Part shown: piece by piece, positions 17,344-25,874 of the stretch
Numbering within the stretch: the first letter of the stretch is position 1
Layout: each line of letters opens with the position of its first letter
NCBI GenBank assembly: GCA_020851565.1
Contig: JADZCN010000092.1
Location: 1-39,260 of the forward strand
Direction: 5' to 3'
Length of the DNA: 39,260 nt
Source of the DNA: Acidobacteriota bacterium
GTDB taxonomy: Bacteria > Acidobacteriota > Vicinamibacteria > Vicinamibacterales > UBA2999
Notes under the pieces: model-generated
What the model saw: the letters and a program-made list of their open reading frames with translations, nothing else
What the model was told of the DNA's origin: nothing
The model's database searches: none
Program-made: the position numbers and the translations under genes

Positions 17344-18378
17344 ATGAACGTACTCACGATCGGCGCCGGCATCGCCGGGCTCACCGCGGCCCGGCGGCTG
17401 CAGGAGAACGGGCACACCGTGACGGTGCTCGACAAGGGCCGCGCGCCGGGCGGCCACATGGCCACGCGCCGCGTGCTGAACGGCGATGCGGACCGTCCCG
17501 AGCTGGCCGAGCTTGCGTTCGACCACGGGGCCCAGTACTTCACGGCGCGTGACGCGCGCTTCGCACATGAGGTAGAGGGCTGGCACAAGGCCCGCGTGGC
17601 GCAGCTGTGGCACGGCAAGCTGGCAGCGTTCGACAGCGAGGGACGGGAGCCGGTGGACGACGGCCACGCCCGCTGGGTGGGCGTCCCTGGCATGAGCGCC
17701 ATCGCTCGTCATCTGGCCCGCGGCCTGGATGTCCTGTGCAACAGACGCGTCACGGGCCTGGAGCGCGATGCTGCGTCGGGCGCCGTCGCCTGGCATGCTT
17801 CCCTGGCCGACCAACGAACCCTCGGTCCCTTCGATGCCGTCGTCGTGGCGCTGCCCGCGCCACAGGCCCTGCCGCTCGTGGCGGCATCCCCGAGCCTCTC
17901 GCGCGCCGTGGGCGCGGTTCGCATGCACCCGTGCTGGGCGGTGATGGTGGCCTTCGACGATCGCGTGGCCACGCCCTTCGATGCCGCCTTCGTCACCTCG
18001 AGCCCGCTCGGCTGGGTGGCGCGGGACCGCTCGAAGCCGCAGCGCGGCCTGGCCGAGACCTGGGTGCTCCAGGCCAGCGCCGACTGGGCTGCCGCGCACG
18101 TGGACGACGACGCGGACGTCGTCGGACCGTTCCTGCTGAACGCCTTCGCCGACCTCGTGCGGGCTCGATTGCCACTGCCCGTGCACCTCGCCGCGCACCG
18201 GTGGCGGTATGCGTGCGGCCATCCGCCGGCCCATCACGGCGCGCTCGTCGATGTGGACCTGCGGATGGCGGCCTGCGGCGACTGGTGCGCCGGCAATCGC
18301 GTCGAGGGGGCGTTCCTCAGCGGAGTGGCCGCGGCAGACGCGCTGCTCGCGCAGCGCGAAGTCAGGAGTCAGAAGTGA
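17344..18378 (+). CDS. Renalase-like FAD-dependent oxidoreductase
   Basis: A 344-residue flavoprotein. The N terminus has the dinucleotide-binding motif IGAGIAGLTAARRL followed by an acidic strand end (VLDKGRAPGGHMATRR), typical of the amine-oxidase/renalase group (COG3380), and the C terminus contains the usual FAD contact region ACGDWCAGNRVEGAFLSG. Substrate is unknown. It begins 24 bases after the AttH-like gene on the same strand, so it may be co-transcribed, but no functional link is evident. Confidence 0.85.
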   Translation: MNVLTIGAGIAGLTAARRLQENGHTVTVLDKGRAPGGHMATRRVLNGDADRPELAELAFDHGAQYFTARDARFAHEVEGWHKARVAQLWHGKLAAFDSEGREPVDDGHARWVGVPGMSAIARHLARGLDVLCNRRVTGLERDAASGAVAWHASLADQRTLGPFDAVVVALPAPQALPLVAASPSLSRAVGAVRMHPCWAVMVAFDDRVATPFDAAFVTSSPLGWVARDRSKPQRGLAETWVLQASADWAAAHVDDDADVVGPFLLNAFADLVRARLPLPVHLAAHRWRYACGHPPAHHGALVDVDLRMAACGDWCAGNRVEGAFLSGVAAADALLAQREVRSQK

Positions 18379-18402
18379 GAAGTGTGAAGTGTGAAGCGGA
18401 GC
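18361..18402. repeat. GTGTGAA/GTCAGAA short repeats
   Basis: The last codons of the flavoprotein and the following bases are a run of GTCAGGA, GTCAGAA, GTGAGAA and GTGTGAA units, another 7-base-type array between convergent genes. Confidence 0.7.
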
Positions 18403-18439
18403 TTGACGTCAGAAACGAGAATCGGGGCCGCCCGGACTC

Positions 18440-19081
18440 TCACTCGGCCGGCTTCGGCTTTCGCTTCCGGCGGCCGACGCGCCCGCGGTCGCCCCCGGTC
18501 CAGTACATCTGCACCAGCGTGCCCACGGCACCGAGGGCCAGCCAGGTCCATGGCACCCACGCCTGTCCCGGCGCCGGGTTCATCGGATAGGCCACCCAGA
18601 TGTCGCCTTCCGACGCGGCCCTGAGCGCGGTGGAGTCCCCCATCAGCGCGGTGAGCCCCACGAGGAACGTCCATGCCCCGCCGAACGCCGTGGTGAGGAT
18701 GATGACGTAGCGCTGCAGCCACGTGGCCAGCAGCGCGCCGACGATGGACAGCAGGATGACGACAATGGGATGGGGATCGCCCTGGATGCGTGTCCAGAGC
18801 AGGTTGGCGACGAGAGCGCCGATGCCCGCGCCGATGAGCGCCACGCCCACGAAATAGCCGGCCAGCAGCACGAACGCCCCGGCCAGGCCGCCGATGATGG
18901 CGGCGATGACCATCGGCGTGGTGTCGGAGGCCCCGAACACCGAGCTGGCGAGCAGCGCGCCGAGGATGAAGCCGAAGACCGCCAGCACCACCTTGAACAG
19001 GCGGTAGCCGAAGAGGCACGAGAGCAGCCCGCCCGCGACGAGCACGGCGGCGGCGGGGATCTGGTACGCGACGGGAAGCAT
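18440..19081 (-). CDS. Multi-pass membrane protein, DUF4203/TMEM198-like
   Basis: A 213-residue protein made of about seven hydrophobic helices rich in Gly/Ala (for example VFGFILGALLASSVFG and GYFVGVALIGAGIGALVA) with a short basic C-terminal tail ending RKRKPKPAE. Helix length and glycine pattern resemble the DUF4203/TM7S3-TM198 family. Function is unknown. It stands alone, convergent with the flavoprotein. Confidence 0.7.
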   Translation of the reverse strand: MLPVAYQIPAAAVLVAGGLLSCLFGYRLFKVVLAVFGFILGALLASSVFGASDTTPMVIAAIIGGLAGAFVLLAGYFVGVALIGAGIGALVANLLWTRIQGDPHPIVVILLSIVGALLATWLQRYVIILTTAFGGAWTFLVGLTALMGDSTALRAASEGDIWVAYPMNPAPGQAWVPWTWLALGAVGTLVQMYWTGGDRGRVGRRKRKPKPAE

Positions 19082-19310
19082 GGGCCAGGGGGGTGGCTAG
19101 TGGGATCTTAGCATCCCCGATCGTGACGGGACTGAATCACCCTCGGGATAGCGGGAGAGGATAACCCTCGGGAGTCAACGCCGCCAGCCCCCGACGTCGT
19201 TCGCTCCCGACCGAGTTTCCCTCCCGATGCGGAGGCTCTCCCGACGCGCTCGACAGCTCCCGCCGCCAGCGAGGCGCGCAACCGGCGGGGCCCACCGCGT
19301 GAAGCGCGGT
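19082..19310. other. Intergenic region with CCCTCGGGA/CTCCCGA motifs
   Basis: About 230 bases between recR and the membrane protein. ACCCTCGGGA occurs twice (around 19139 and 19164), and CTCCCGA-type words occur four times further right, in roughly inverted orientation. I see no gene here. Confidence 0.5.
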
Positions 19311-19904
19311 CTACAGTTCCCGCCGCCCTTCCAGCGCGCGGGTCATCGTGAGGTCGTCGGCGTACTCGAGGTCGCTGCCCACCGGGATCCCCATCGCAAT
19401 GCGCGTCACGCGGACGCCGAGCGGCTTGAGCAGCCGCGCCAGGTAGATGGCGGTCGCCTCGCCTTCGACGGTGGGATTGGTCGCCAGGATGATCTCCTCG
19501 ACGCCGCCGGCGCCGATGCGGGCCAGCAGGCCCTTGATCTTCAGGTCGTCCGGCCCCACGCCCGCGAGCGGCGAGATGGCGCCCATCAGCACGTGATAGG
19601 TGCCACGGAATCCGCCGGTCTTCTCCACCACGTTGACGTTCTGCGGCTCTTCCACGACGCAGATGCTCCGCCGGTCGCGCGACTCGTCTGCGCAGATGGG
19701 GCACGGATCCACGTCGGTGATGTTGCTGCAGATCGTGCAGTAGGTGACGCGGTCCTTCACCTGGCGGATAGCGTCGCACAGGCGTTCCGCCTCCTCGCGC
19801 GGCGTCCGCAGGATGTGGAACGCCAGCCGCTGCGCGCTCTTGCCGCCGATGCCGGGCAGGCGCTTGAACTGGTCGATCAGGTGCTGGAGGGATTCGGGGA
19901 GCAC
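19311..19904 (-). CDS. recR: Recombination protein RecR
   Basis: A 197-residue RecR, which works with RecF/RecO in loading RecA at gaps. Seen in order: N-terminal helix-hairpin-helix ([20 protein letters not shown]), a four-cysteine zinc site (CTIC ... CPIC), and a Toprim domain with [13 protein letters not shown] and later [12 protein letters not shown]. Length is normal. It is the third gene of the dnaX-ybaB-recR unit. Confidence 0.97.
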   Translation of the reverse strand: MLPESLQHLIDQFKRLPGIGGKSAQRLAFHILRTPREEAERLCDAIRQVKDRVTYCTICSNITDVDPCPICADESRDRRSICVVEEPQNVNVVEKTGGFRGTYHVLMGAISPLAGVGPDDLKIKGLLARIGAGGVEEIILATNPTVEGEATAIYLARLLKPLGVRVTRIAMGIPVGSDLEYADDLTMTRALEGRREL

Positions 19905-19910
19905 GGGGTC

Positions 19911-19952
19911 TGAGGTTCTCGGGTTCTGGGGTTCTCGGGTTCTCGAGTTCGT
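19911..19952. repeat. GGTTCTC/GGGTTCTG tandem array
   Basis: Six units of 7-8 bases (GGTTCTCG, GGTTCTGG) fill the gap between ybaB and recR. On the sense strand of recR they are C-rich. Confidence 0.85.
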
Positions 19953-19957
19953 GGGTC

Positions 19958-20254
19958 CTACAGGCCCGGGAGGCCGAGGCCGGACATCATGCCGCCCATG
20001 GTTCGCTTCAGCTCGTCGTCCACCTTGCGGTGCGCGTCGTTCACGGCCGCGACGATCAGGTCCTGCAGCATGCCGACGTCATCCTTCGACACGACATCGG
20101 GGTCGAGGCGGAGCGAGAGCACGTGCTTGTGGCCATTGACCACCACGGTGACCATGCCGCCGCCGGAGGTCGCCTCGACGCGCAGGTCGGTCATCTGCTG
20201 CTGCAGGCGTTGCTGCATCTCCTGCGCCTGCTTCATCATCGCCTGGATGTTCAT
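19958..20254 (-). CDS. ybaB: YbaB/EbfC nucleoid-associated protein
   Basis: A 98-residue DNA-binding protein of the YbaB/EbfC family. The Met/Gln-rich first helix ([20 protein letters not shown]), the central strands with [16 protein letters not shown] and the C-terminal helix with AAVNDAHRK are the family signature. An upstream in-frame ATG at 20278 would add eight residues without family support. Between dnaX and recR, as in many bacteria. Confidence 0.95.
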   Translation of the reverse strand: MNIQAMMKQAQEMQQRLQQQMTDLRVEATSGGGMVTVVVNGHKHVLSLRLDPDVVSKDDVGMLQDLIVAAVNDAHRKVDDELKRTMGGMMSGLGLPGL

Positions 20255-20326
20255 CGGTCCGTTCCCGTCGCAATCCACTCCCGCCGCGTTCCTGTCCCGA
20301 CCGCCGTCCCCTCCCGACGCAATCCG

Positions 20327-22060
20327 CTACTCCCCCTGCACGCTCGTCTTCTCCACGGGGAAGACCTCGAGGAGGGTGCGCACGGTGTCGTGCTCGAGGG
20401 CGCTCTTCTGCCGATCGCCGGAGACCGGCGCAGCCTTCGGCGCCACCGGATCGGAGGGCGCGGGCGCCGGCGCAGCCGACGCATCGGTGAAGACGATGTG
20501 CACGGGCAGCCTGGCGCCGGCCACTTCCTCCACGATGCCCTGCAGCCATGCGCGGTTGTCCTCGCACTGGTTCTTCGGCACCTTCTGGTTCGGCTGGAAC
20601 GCGAAGGTCACGCCCGACGGGTCCGCGTCGATGCGAAATGCCTGCGCCACGACCAGATTGTAGAAGGTGGGCTTGGCCGACTTGAGCCGCGCGAGCAGGG
20701 CATCGCGGTACTCCCCCGCCGGACGGGCGGCCGCACCGGTGGCGGTCGGCACATCATCGCGCGCCGGCGCCGGAGCAGCCGGCCCGGGTGGCGCCACGCG
20801 CGACGGGCCCTGCGCCGCGGGAGCCCGAGAGGCCGGCGCCGCAGCGCGCGGGATGGCGGGGGTTGGCCTTGCGCCCGGCATCCGCGATGCCGGCGCGGCC
20901 GCCGGCGCGCCGAAGCTCCGCGCTGCGCCCGCCCCTCCCAGCAGCAGCTCGGAGAGCGGCGTGAGCTTGCGCAGGTGCATCAGCCGGAGCAGCGCCATCT
21001 CCATGTTGTAGCGCGGCTGATCCGAGCCGCGGATCTCCTGCTCGGCACGTGTCAGCAGGTCGAAGCCGCGCAGCAGGTCCTCGCGCGACCAGCGGTCCAC
21101 CAGCGCCAGCAGGCGCTCGCGGTCCCCGTCGCCGACGACATCCGGATCCGACGCGCGCGACTTGTCCACCGACAGGATGAGCAGATCGCGCATCGCGCGC
21201 GAGAGCTCGCGGCAGAGCAGCTTCAGGTCGTAGCCGCGCTCGATGGCGCGCTCGGTGAGCGCGAAGGCGGCGGGCGCGTCCTCGGCCACCACCGCGTCGA
21301 GCATGTCGAGCACGAGGTCGCGGCCGACCAGGCCGAGCACGCTGACGACGTCCTCGGTGGTGATGGTGTCGCCGGCGAAGGCGCGCACCTGGTCGAACGC
21401 GCTGAGCGAGTCGCGCATGCTGCCCTCGCCCGCGCGGGCGAGCAGCATCAGCGCCTCGTCGGGCGCCTCGATGTGCTCCTGGTCGGCGATGTAGCGGAGC
21501 CGATCGGCCACCGTCTTCGCCGAGATGGTGCGGAACTCGTGCACCTGCGAGCGCGACAGCACGGTGTCCGGAATCTTGTGCAGCTCGGTCGTCGCCATCA
21601 TGAAGATGACGTGCGGCGGCGGCTCCTCGATGGACTTGAGCAGCGCATTGAACGACGAGGCCGACAGCATGTGGACCTCGTCGATGATGAACACCTTGTA
21701 GCGGTTGCGGACCGGGGCGATGGAGAGCCCCTCGATGATGACCTCGCGGACGTTGTCCACGCCGGTGTGCGTGGCGGCGTCGATCTCGAGCACGTCGATG
21801 TCGCGGCCTTCGGCAATCTCGATGCAGGGATCGCACTCGCCGCACGGCTCGGCCGTCGGCCCCTTCACGCAGTTGAGGGCGCGCGCCAGGATCCGCGCGC
21901 TGGTGGTCTTGCCACAGCCGCGCGGGCCCGCGAATACGAACGCATGGGCAATCCGCCTGCTCTTGAGCGCGTTCCGGAGCGTTTTCGTGACGGCCTGCTG
22001 GCCAAGGACATCGTCGAACCGCTGGGGCCGCCACTTGCGGGCGAGGACCTGGTAGGACAT
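20327..22060 (-). CDS. dnaX: DNA polymerase III subunit gamma/tau
   Basis: A 577-residue clamp-loader ATPase. It starts MSYQVLARKWRPQRFDDVLG, with Walker A GPRGCGKTT, a four-cysteine zinc module around CGECDPC, and the Walker B stretch IIDEVHMLS. The C-terminal third is a Pro/Ala-rich linker and a tau-like end. The frame is open for 49 further codons upstream (to 22207), but those codons translate the GGTTCGGA repeat, so the ATG at 22060 is used. Transcribed before ybaB and recR, and after the SRP RNA gene. Confidence 0.97.
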   Translation of the reverse strand: MSYQVLARKWRPQRFDDVLGQQAVTKTLRNALKSRRIAHAFVFAGPRGCGKTTSARILARALNCVKGPTAEPCGECDPCIEIAEGRDIDVLEIDAATHTGVDNVREVIIEGLSIAPVRNRYKVFIIDEVHMLSASSFNALLKSIEEPPPHVIFMMATTELHKIPDTVLSRSQVHEFRTISAKTVADRLRYIADQEHIEAPDEALMLLARAGEGSMRDSLSAFDQVRAFAGDTITTEDVVSVLGLVGRDLVLDMLDAVVAEDAPAAFALTERAIERGYDLKLLCRELSRAMRDLLILSVDKSRASDPDVVGDGDRERLLALVDRWSREDLLRGFDLLTRAEQEIRGSDQPRYNMEMALLRLMHLRKLTPLSELLLGGAGAARSFGAPAAAPASRMPGARPTPAIPRAAAPASRAPAAQGPSRVAPPGPAAPAPARDDVPTATGAAARPAGEYRDALLARLKSAKPTFYNLVVAQAFRIDADPSGVTFAFQPNQKVPKNQCEDNRAWLQGIVEEVAGARLPVHIVFTDASAAPAPAPSDPVAPKAAPVSGDRQKSALEHDTVRTLLEVFPVEKTSVQGE

Positions 22061-22065
22061 GGACG

Positions 22066-22165
22066 GCGGGCTGAAGGTTCGGAGGTTCTGGGGTTCGGAG
22101 GTTCGGAGGTTCGGAGGTTCGGAGGTTCTTCTGGGGTTCGGAGGTTCCGACGTTCGGAGGTTCCC
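22066..22165. repeat. GGTTCGGA tandem array in the dnaX leader
   Basis: About a dozen units of 7 bases (GGTTCGG, GAGGTTC) lie directly upstream of the dnaX start codon, between it and the SRP RNA. They are C-rich on the dnaX sense strand. Confidence 0.92.
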
Positions 22166-22174
22166 GGCCCGCCC

Positions 22175-22304
22175 AACGGGCCGGACCGCGGCCCGGGATG
22201 GCTGCACACATCACGGAAACGACTTAGCGCTGCTGCCTTCCGGCCCTGACGCGGTTCGCCGCCCTGAGATTGCACAGGTCCCGGGCCGCGGTGCGGCCCG
22301 CCAC
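22175..22304 (-). ncRNA. ffs: Signal recognition particle RNA (4.5S type)
   Basis: The minus strand contains the SRP RNA apical motif GGCCGGAAGGCAGCAGC (about 22229-22245), flanked by the usual asymmetric and symmetric loops. A closing stem pairs about 21 bases (22279-22299 with 22178-22198) with a single mismatch. Size and position next to dnaX match bacterial small SRP RNAs. The exact ends are estimated from the stem. A TAGACT -10-like hexamer lies upstream (about 22347-22352). Confidence 0.92.
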
Positions 22305-22375
22305 CGGGACACGGACGTGACCGCCCGGTGAAGGAACGTAAGGTCAGTCTAGCATCCCCGGGCGCTGACTGCACG

Positions 22376-22549
22376 ACGCAGATGGGGCAGATGGCACAAG
22401 GGCCGCAGATACCGAACTTCAGGGGTTGACGGCCGTCAACCCGTGCAGGCGGCGGAGCCCGATGGCCGCGTCACCAGCGCTGGTCTGCCTCATCTGCGTC
22501 ATTTGCGTCCGTCATCTGCTCCGTCATCTGCGCCATCTGCGTCCTGCGT
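22376..22549. repeat. GCAGATG/CATCTGC inverted-repeat element
   Basis: The left side holds GCAGATG-type words and the right side holds five CATCTGC/CATTTGC words in the opposite orientation, so the segment can fold on itself. Between the arms lies a perfect 20-base palindrome (22423-22442, centred on GGCC). It fills the gap between dapE and the SRP RNA gene. A similar element lies between dapD and dapA. Confidence 0.75.
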
Positions 22550-23554
22550 TTATCCGCGTCCCATCAGCGTCGTCGCCAGCCGCTCGTACAGCGCGACGGC
22601 GTCAAGCAGCTCGTCCACGCGAATGTGCTCGTGGTCGGTGTGCGCGACGTGGATGGAGCCCGGGCCGAGCAGGAACGGCGTGCCCCAGTTCGACAGGAGC
22701 GGGATGTCGGTGGTGTAGGCAAAGACCGCCGTGTCGAAGCCGTCGCGCGTCTGCAGGTGCACCGGGGGCACCTCGAGCACTTCCACGACCTGCGCGCGAT
22801 CCCCGACCGTGGCCGCCAGCACGGTGCGGATGTCGTCGTGCGGCCCCACGCTCCGGAAGATGATCTCCGCCTCGGCGTGCGCCGGCACCACGTTGGGCGC
22901 CACGCCGCCCGAGATGAGCCCGACCGTGTAGCTGGTCAGCCCCAGCAGCGGGTCGTCCGGCCACGGTGCCGCGCGCAGGGCGACGAGCACGTCCACGAGC
23001 GCTTCGATGGCCGAGCGGCCGAGCGCGGGGTAACCCGAGTGCGCCGCGACGCCGGTGGTGACGAGCTTCACGCGGAACACGCCCCGTGTCGCGGAGCCCA
23101 GGCGGTTGTCGGTGGGCTCGCCGTTGATCAGGAACCCGGATCGCGACGCGATGCGATTCGCCGCGTGCGCGCCCTCGCTCCCGCGCTCCTCTCCGGCGAC
23201 GAACACGAGGCCGACGCGCGTTTCGCCCGCCGCGCGCAGCCGCTCGGCCGCCGCCACCTGTGCGGCGAGGATGCCCTTCGCGTCGCAGGCGCCTCGGCCG
23301 TACAGCAGGCCGTTCTCCAGACGGCTGGGAAAGAACGGCGGCACGCAGTCGATGTGCGTGGAAAACACCAGGCTCGGCTCGCCCACGGCCGCGATGACGT
23401 TGATGCGGTCCTCGGCCACGGGCTGCTCGAGGACGGAGTAGCCGCGGTCGCGGAGGTACGCGGCCAGCACGCGGGCCGCTTCGCCCTCGCGCCCGGTGGT
23501 CGAGTCGATGTCGATGAGCTGCCGCGCCAGCGCGACCGGATCTACCGGATCCAC
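22550..23554 (-). CDS. dapE: M20 peptidase, probable succinyl-diaminopimelate desuccinylase
   Basis: A 334-residue M20-family metalloamidase. Candidate metal ligands and catalytic residues are visible in order: STHIDCVPP (His), GACDAKG (Asp), GEERGSEG (two Glu), NGEPTD (Glu) and a C-terminal VAHTDHEH (His). A dimerisation insert with GVAAHSGYP lies between. The GTG at 23554 is used; it overlaps the dapD stop by 13 bases, implying coupling. Placement after dapD supports DapE (removal of succinate from N-succinyl-LL-diaminopimelate), although ArgE-like deacetylases share these motifs. Confidence 0.8.
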   Translation of the reverse strand: MDPVDPVALARQLIDIDSTTGREGEAARVLAAYLRDRGYSVLEQPVAEDRINVIAAVGEPSLVFSTHIDCVPPFFPSRLENGLLYGRGACDAKGILAAQVAAAERLRAAGETRVGLVFVAGEERGSEGAHAANRIASRSGFLINGEPTDNRLGSATRGVFRVKLVTTGVAAHSGYPALGRSAIEALVDVLVALRAAPWPDDPLLGLTSYTVGLISGGVAPNVVPAHAEAEIIFRSVGPHDDIRTVLAATVGDRAQVVEVLEVPPVHLQTRDGFDTAVFAYTTDIPLLSNWGTPFLLGPGSIHVAHTDHEHIRVDELLDAVALYERLATTLMGRG

Positions 23555-24369
23555 GTCTCGAGCTCCGTGCGGGTGTCGGTGCGATCGTCCCGGTACTTGA
23601 CGATGACGGGTGTGGCCAGGGACAGTCCCCAATCCGCGCCCGCGCCCACGTTGACGGATCGCGCGCCCGGCACGACCACGGCGCCCTCCGGAATCACGAG
23701 CGGCTGGCCCGGCTCGGGACGGATGATGCGGCCATTGGGCAGGTCGTACACCGGCGTGGAGCCCGTGAGCACCGTGCCGGCCGCGATGACCGCACGTCGC
23801 TTCACGACGGCGCCCTCATAGATCCCGGTGTTGCCGCCCACCAGCACATCGTCCTCGATGATGACGGGCATGGCGCCGACCGGCTCGATGACCCCGCCAA
23901 TCTGCGCGGCGGCGCTCACGTGCACCCGCGCCCCGACCTGCGCGCACGACCCGACCAGCGCGTGCGAGTCGATGAGCGTGCCCTCGCCCACGTAGGCGCC
24001 GATGTTGACGTACATCGGCGGCATGCAGATGACGCCCTTCGCCAGGAACGCTCCTTCGCGCACACTCGACCCGCCGGGCACGATGCGGATGCCAGCCGCC
24101 GTCCCCGGCCGCTTGAGCGGCATCGTGTCCTTGTCGTAGAACGGCAGCCCCTCGCTCATGTCGACGAGGTCGCCGAACCTGAAGCCGAGCAGGATGCCCT
24201 GCTTCACCCAGGCATTGACGCGCCACCCCGTGGGCGCGGCGGGGTCGGGCTCCGCGGCCCGCACGTCGCCGGCGCCAAGCGCCTGCTGCAACACCGAGAA
24301 CGCCTCGCGCGCCGCGCCCTTATCTGCCGCGGCGCCCGCCGCGAACAACTCTTCGATTCGCTCCCTCAC
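23542..24369 (-). CDS. dapD: Tetrahydrodipicolinate N-succinyltransferase
   Basis: A 275-residue acyltransferase that uses succinyl-CoA in the succinylase branch of diaminopimelate synthesis. An alpha-helical N-terminal domain is followed by a left-handed beta helix of hexapeptide repeats (VNIGAYVGEGTLIDSHALVG, then IIEDDVLVGGNTGIYEGAVV) and a C-terminal strand region. GTG at 24369 is chosen because AGGA lies eight bases upstream; TTG at 24375 is the alternative. Longer in-frame starts lie in a GCAGATG repeat. Confidence 0.93.
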   Translation of the reverse strand: MRERIEELFAAGAAADKGAAREAFSVLQQALGAGDVRAAEPDPAAPTGWRVNAWVKQGILLGFRFGDLVDMSEGLPFYDKDTMPLKRPGTAAGIRIVPGGSSVREGAFLAKGVICMPPMYVNIGAYVGEGTLIDSHALVGSCAQVGARVHVSAAAQIGGVIEPVGAMPVIIEDDVLVGGNTGIYEGAVVKRRAVIAAGTVLTGSTPVYDLPNGRIIRPEPGQPLVIPEGAVVVPGARSVNVGAGADWGLSLATPVIVKYRDDRTDTRTELETWIR

Positions 24370-24396
24370 GCTCAACGTCCTTTCAACGGCGATGCA

Positions 24397-24672
24397 ACGC
24401 AGATGCAACGCAGATGCAACGCAGATGACGCAGATTTCACAGATACAGGCCGTTTGCTGAACAAGTTGGGCAGACGGCGTCGGACGGCCGTGCCGCCGGC
24501 CGGGAGAGGTCGAGGCCGGGATGAGCGCTCGCCTGACGTGATTGCGCGCTCGCGCGAGCGTTCATCCCGGCCTCGACGTCTCCCGGCCCGTGGCGCGCGA
24601 CCGCGCGCCACCGCCGTCTGCCTGCCATCTGCGCAATCTGCGCCATCTGCGGCCTCAGCGGCCTCAGCGGCC
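24397..24672. repeat. Large GCAGATG inverted-repeat element with 33-bp arms
   Basis: Bases 24500-24532 and 24554-24586 are inverted copies of 33 bases with two mismatches. Outside them 24469-24478 pairs with 24613-24622, and beyond that GCAGATG words on the left (24397-24440) face CATCTGC words on the right (24625-24655). A GCGGCCTCA direct repeat ends the segment. It fills the dapD-dapA gap; no gene is seen. Confidence 0.88.
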
Positions 24673-25575
24673 TCAGCGAGGCATCATGCCCGCAGTAATC
24701 CCCACCTCGCTCAACACCGCGAGCACCTTCTCCTTCGACGCCTGCCGCGGCGGCACCATCGGCAGGCGGTAGACCTCCTCGCAGAGCCCCATCGCCGCCA
24801 TCGCGAACTTCACCGGGCCGGGATTCGACTCGACGAAGTTGACGAGCAGCAGCGGCAGCAGGCGCTGGTGCATCTCGCGTGCCGCGCGATAGTCCCCGCG
24901 CTCGGCCGCCTCGACCATCTGCGCCATCTCGGCGGGGATCTCATTCGACGCCACGGAGATGATCCCCCGGCCCCCGATCGCCATCAGCGGAATCGTGATC
25001 GCATCGTCCCCCGAGAGCACGCGGAAGTCCGGCGGCACCGCACGCAGGATTTCGGCCATCTGCTGGATGTTGCCGGAGGCTTCCTTCACGCCGACGATAT
25101 GGGGAATCGTGGCGAGGCGCGCGACAGTGGACGCATCCATGTTGCAACCGGTTCGCCCCGGGACGTTGTAGAGCACGATGGGCAGGGGCGTCGCGTCGGC
25201 CACCGCCGAGAAGTGCTGGAAGAGCCCTTCGGGCGTCGGCTTGTTGTAGTACGGCGTCACCGAGAGCAGCCCGTCGGCCCCGGCCCTGGCCATCTCCCGT
25301 GCCGCGTGGACCACCTCTTTCGTGTCGTAGCCGCCTGCCCCGGCCATCACCGGCACGCGGCCGGCCGCCTCCTCCACGACCAGCTCCACGACGCGCCGCT
25401 TCTCTGCGTCCGACAGCGTGGGGGTCTCCCCGGTGGTGCCACACGGCACCAGGAAGTGCACGCCCGCGTCAATCTGTCGTCGAGCCAGCCGCCGGACACC
25501 GGCCTCGTCCAGCTCGCCGCTCTTCGTGAAGGGAGTGATCAACGCCGTTCCGACACCGGTCCACGTCTCGCGCAT
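24673..25575 (-). CDS. dapA: 4-hydroxy-tetrahydrodipicolinate synthase
   Basis: A 300-residue class I aldolase condensing pyruvate with aspartate semialdehyde. Family marks: GTALITPF at the N terminus, VPCGTTGETPTLS, the Tyr of VTPYYNKP, YNVPGRTG and the Schiff-base Lys in GVKEASGN. The ATG at 25575 is used; upstream codons translate the GGTCTTGG repeat. Confidence 0.97.
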   Translation of the reverse strand: MRETWTGVGTALITPFTKSGELDEAGVRRLARRQIDAGVHFLVPCGTTGETPTLSDAEKRRVVELVVEEAAGRVPVMAGAGGYDTKEVVHAAREMARAGADGLLSVTPYYNKPTPEGLFQHFSAVADATPLPIVLYNVPGRTGCNMDASTVARLATIPHIVGVKEASGNIQQMAEILRAVPPDFRVLSGDDAITIPLMAIGGRGIISVASNEIPAEMAQMVEAAERGDYRAAREMHQRLLPLLLVNFVESNPGPVKFAMAAMGLCEEVYRLPMVPPRQASKEKVLAVLSEVGITAGMMPR

Positions 25576-25582
25576 AGGGCAG

Positions 25583-25715
25583 TTCCTCGGTCTGGGTCCT
25601 GGGTCTTGGGTCTTGGGGTCTTGGGCCTTGGGGCTTGGGTCTTGGGTCTTGGGGTCTTGAGGTCTTGGGGTCTTGAGGTCTTGGGGTCTTGGGGTCTTGG
25701 GGTCTTGGGGGCCCT
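25583..25715. repeat. GGTCTTGG tandem array upstream of dapA
   Basis: About 17 units of 7-8 bases (GGTCTTGG, GGGTCTT, GGGCTT). C-rich on the dapA sense strand; ends a few bases before the start codon. Contains several GGG/GGGG runs spaced by CTT or TCTT on the plus strand. Confidence 0.93.
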
Positions 25716-25744
25716 GAGGGCCAAAGGCTCTACGGCTGCGGGGC

Positions 25745-25862
25745 CAGGAGCTCAATCCCCAAATCACTCAATCCCCAAATCACTCAATCCCCCAATCCTC
25801 AATCCCCCAATCACTCAATCACTCAATCACTCAATCACAAATCACCCAATGAATCGTCAATC
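25745..25862. repeat. AATCCCC/AATCACTC tandem array
   Basis: Units of 7-8 bases (TCAATCCCC, AAATCACTC, AATCACTC) between dapB and the preceding array. Its C-rich strand is the plus strand, opposite to the neighbouring array, and it is unusually AT-rich for this window. Confidence 0.9.
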
Positions 25863-25874
25863 GTCAATCAGCAG

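Noticed and set aside
22061..22207. N-terminal extension of DnaX by 49 codons
   Set aside because: It only translates the GGTTCGGA array; DnaX proteins start at MSYQVLARKWRP.
20030..22249. 739-codon plus-strand frame over ybaB and dnaX
   Set aside because: Antisense of well-supported conserved genes and the SRP RNA leader; no motif of its own.
25583..25862. CRISPR array
   Set aside because: The repeats are 7-8 bases with no unique spacers and there are no cas genes.
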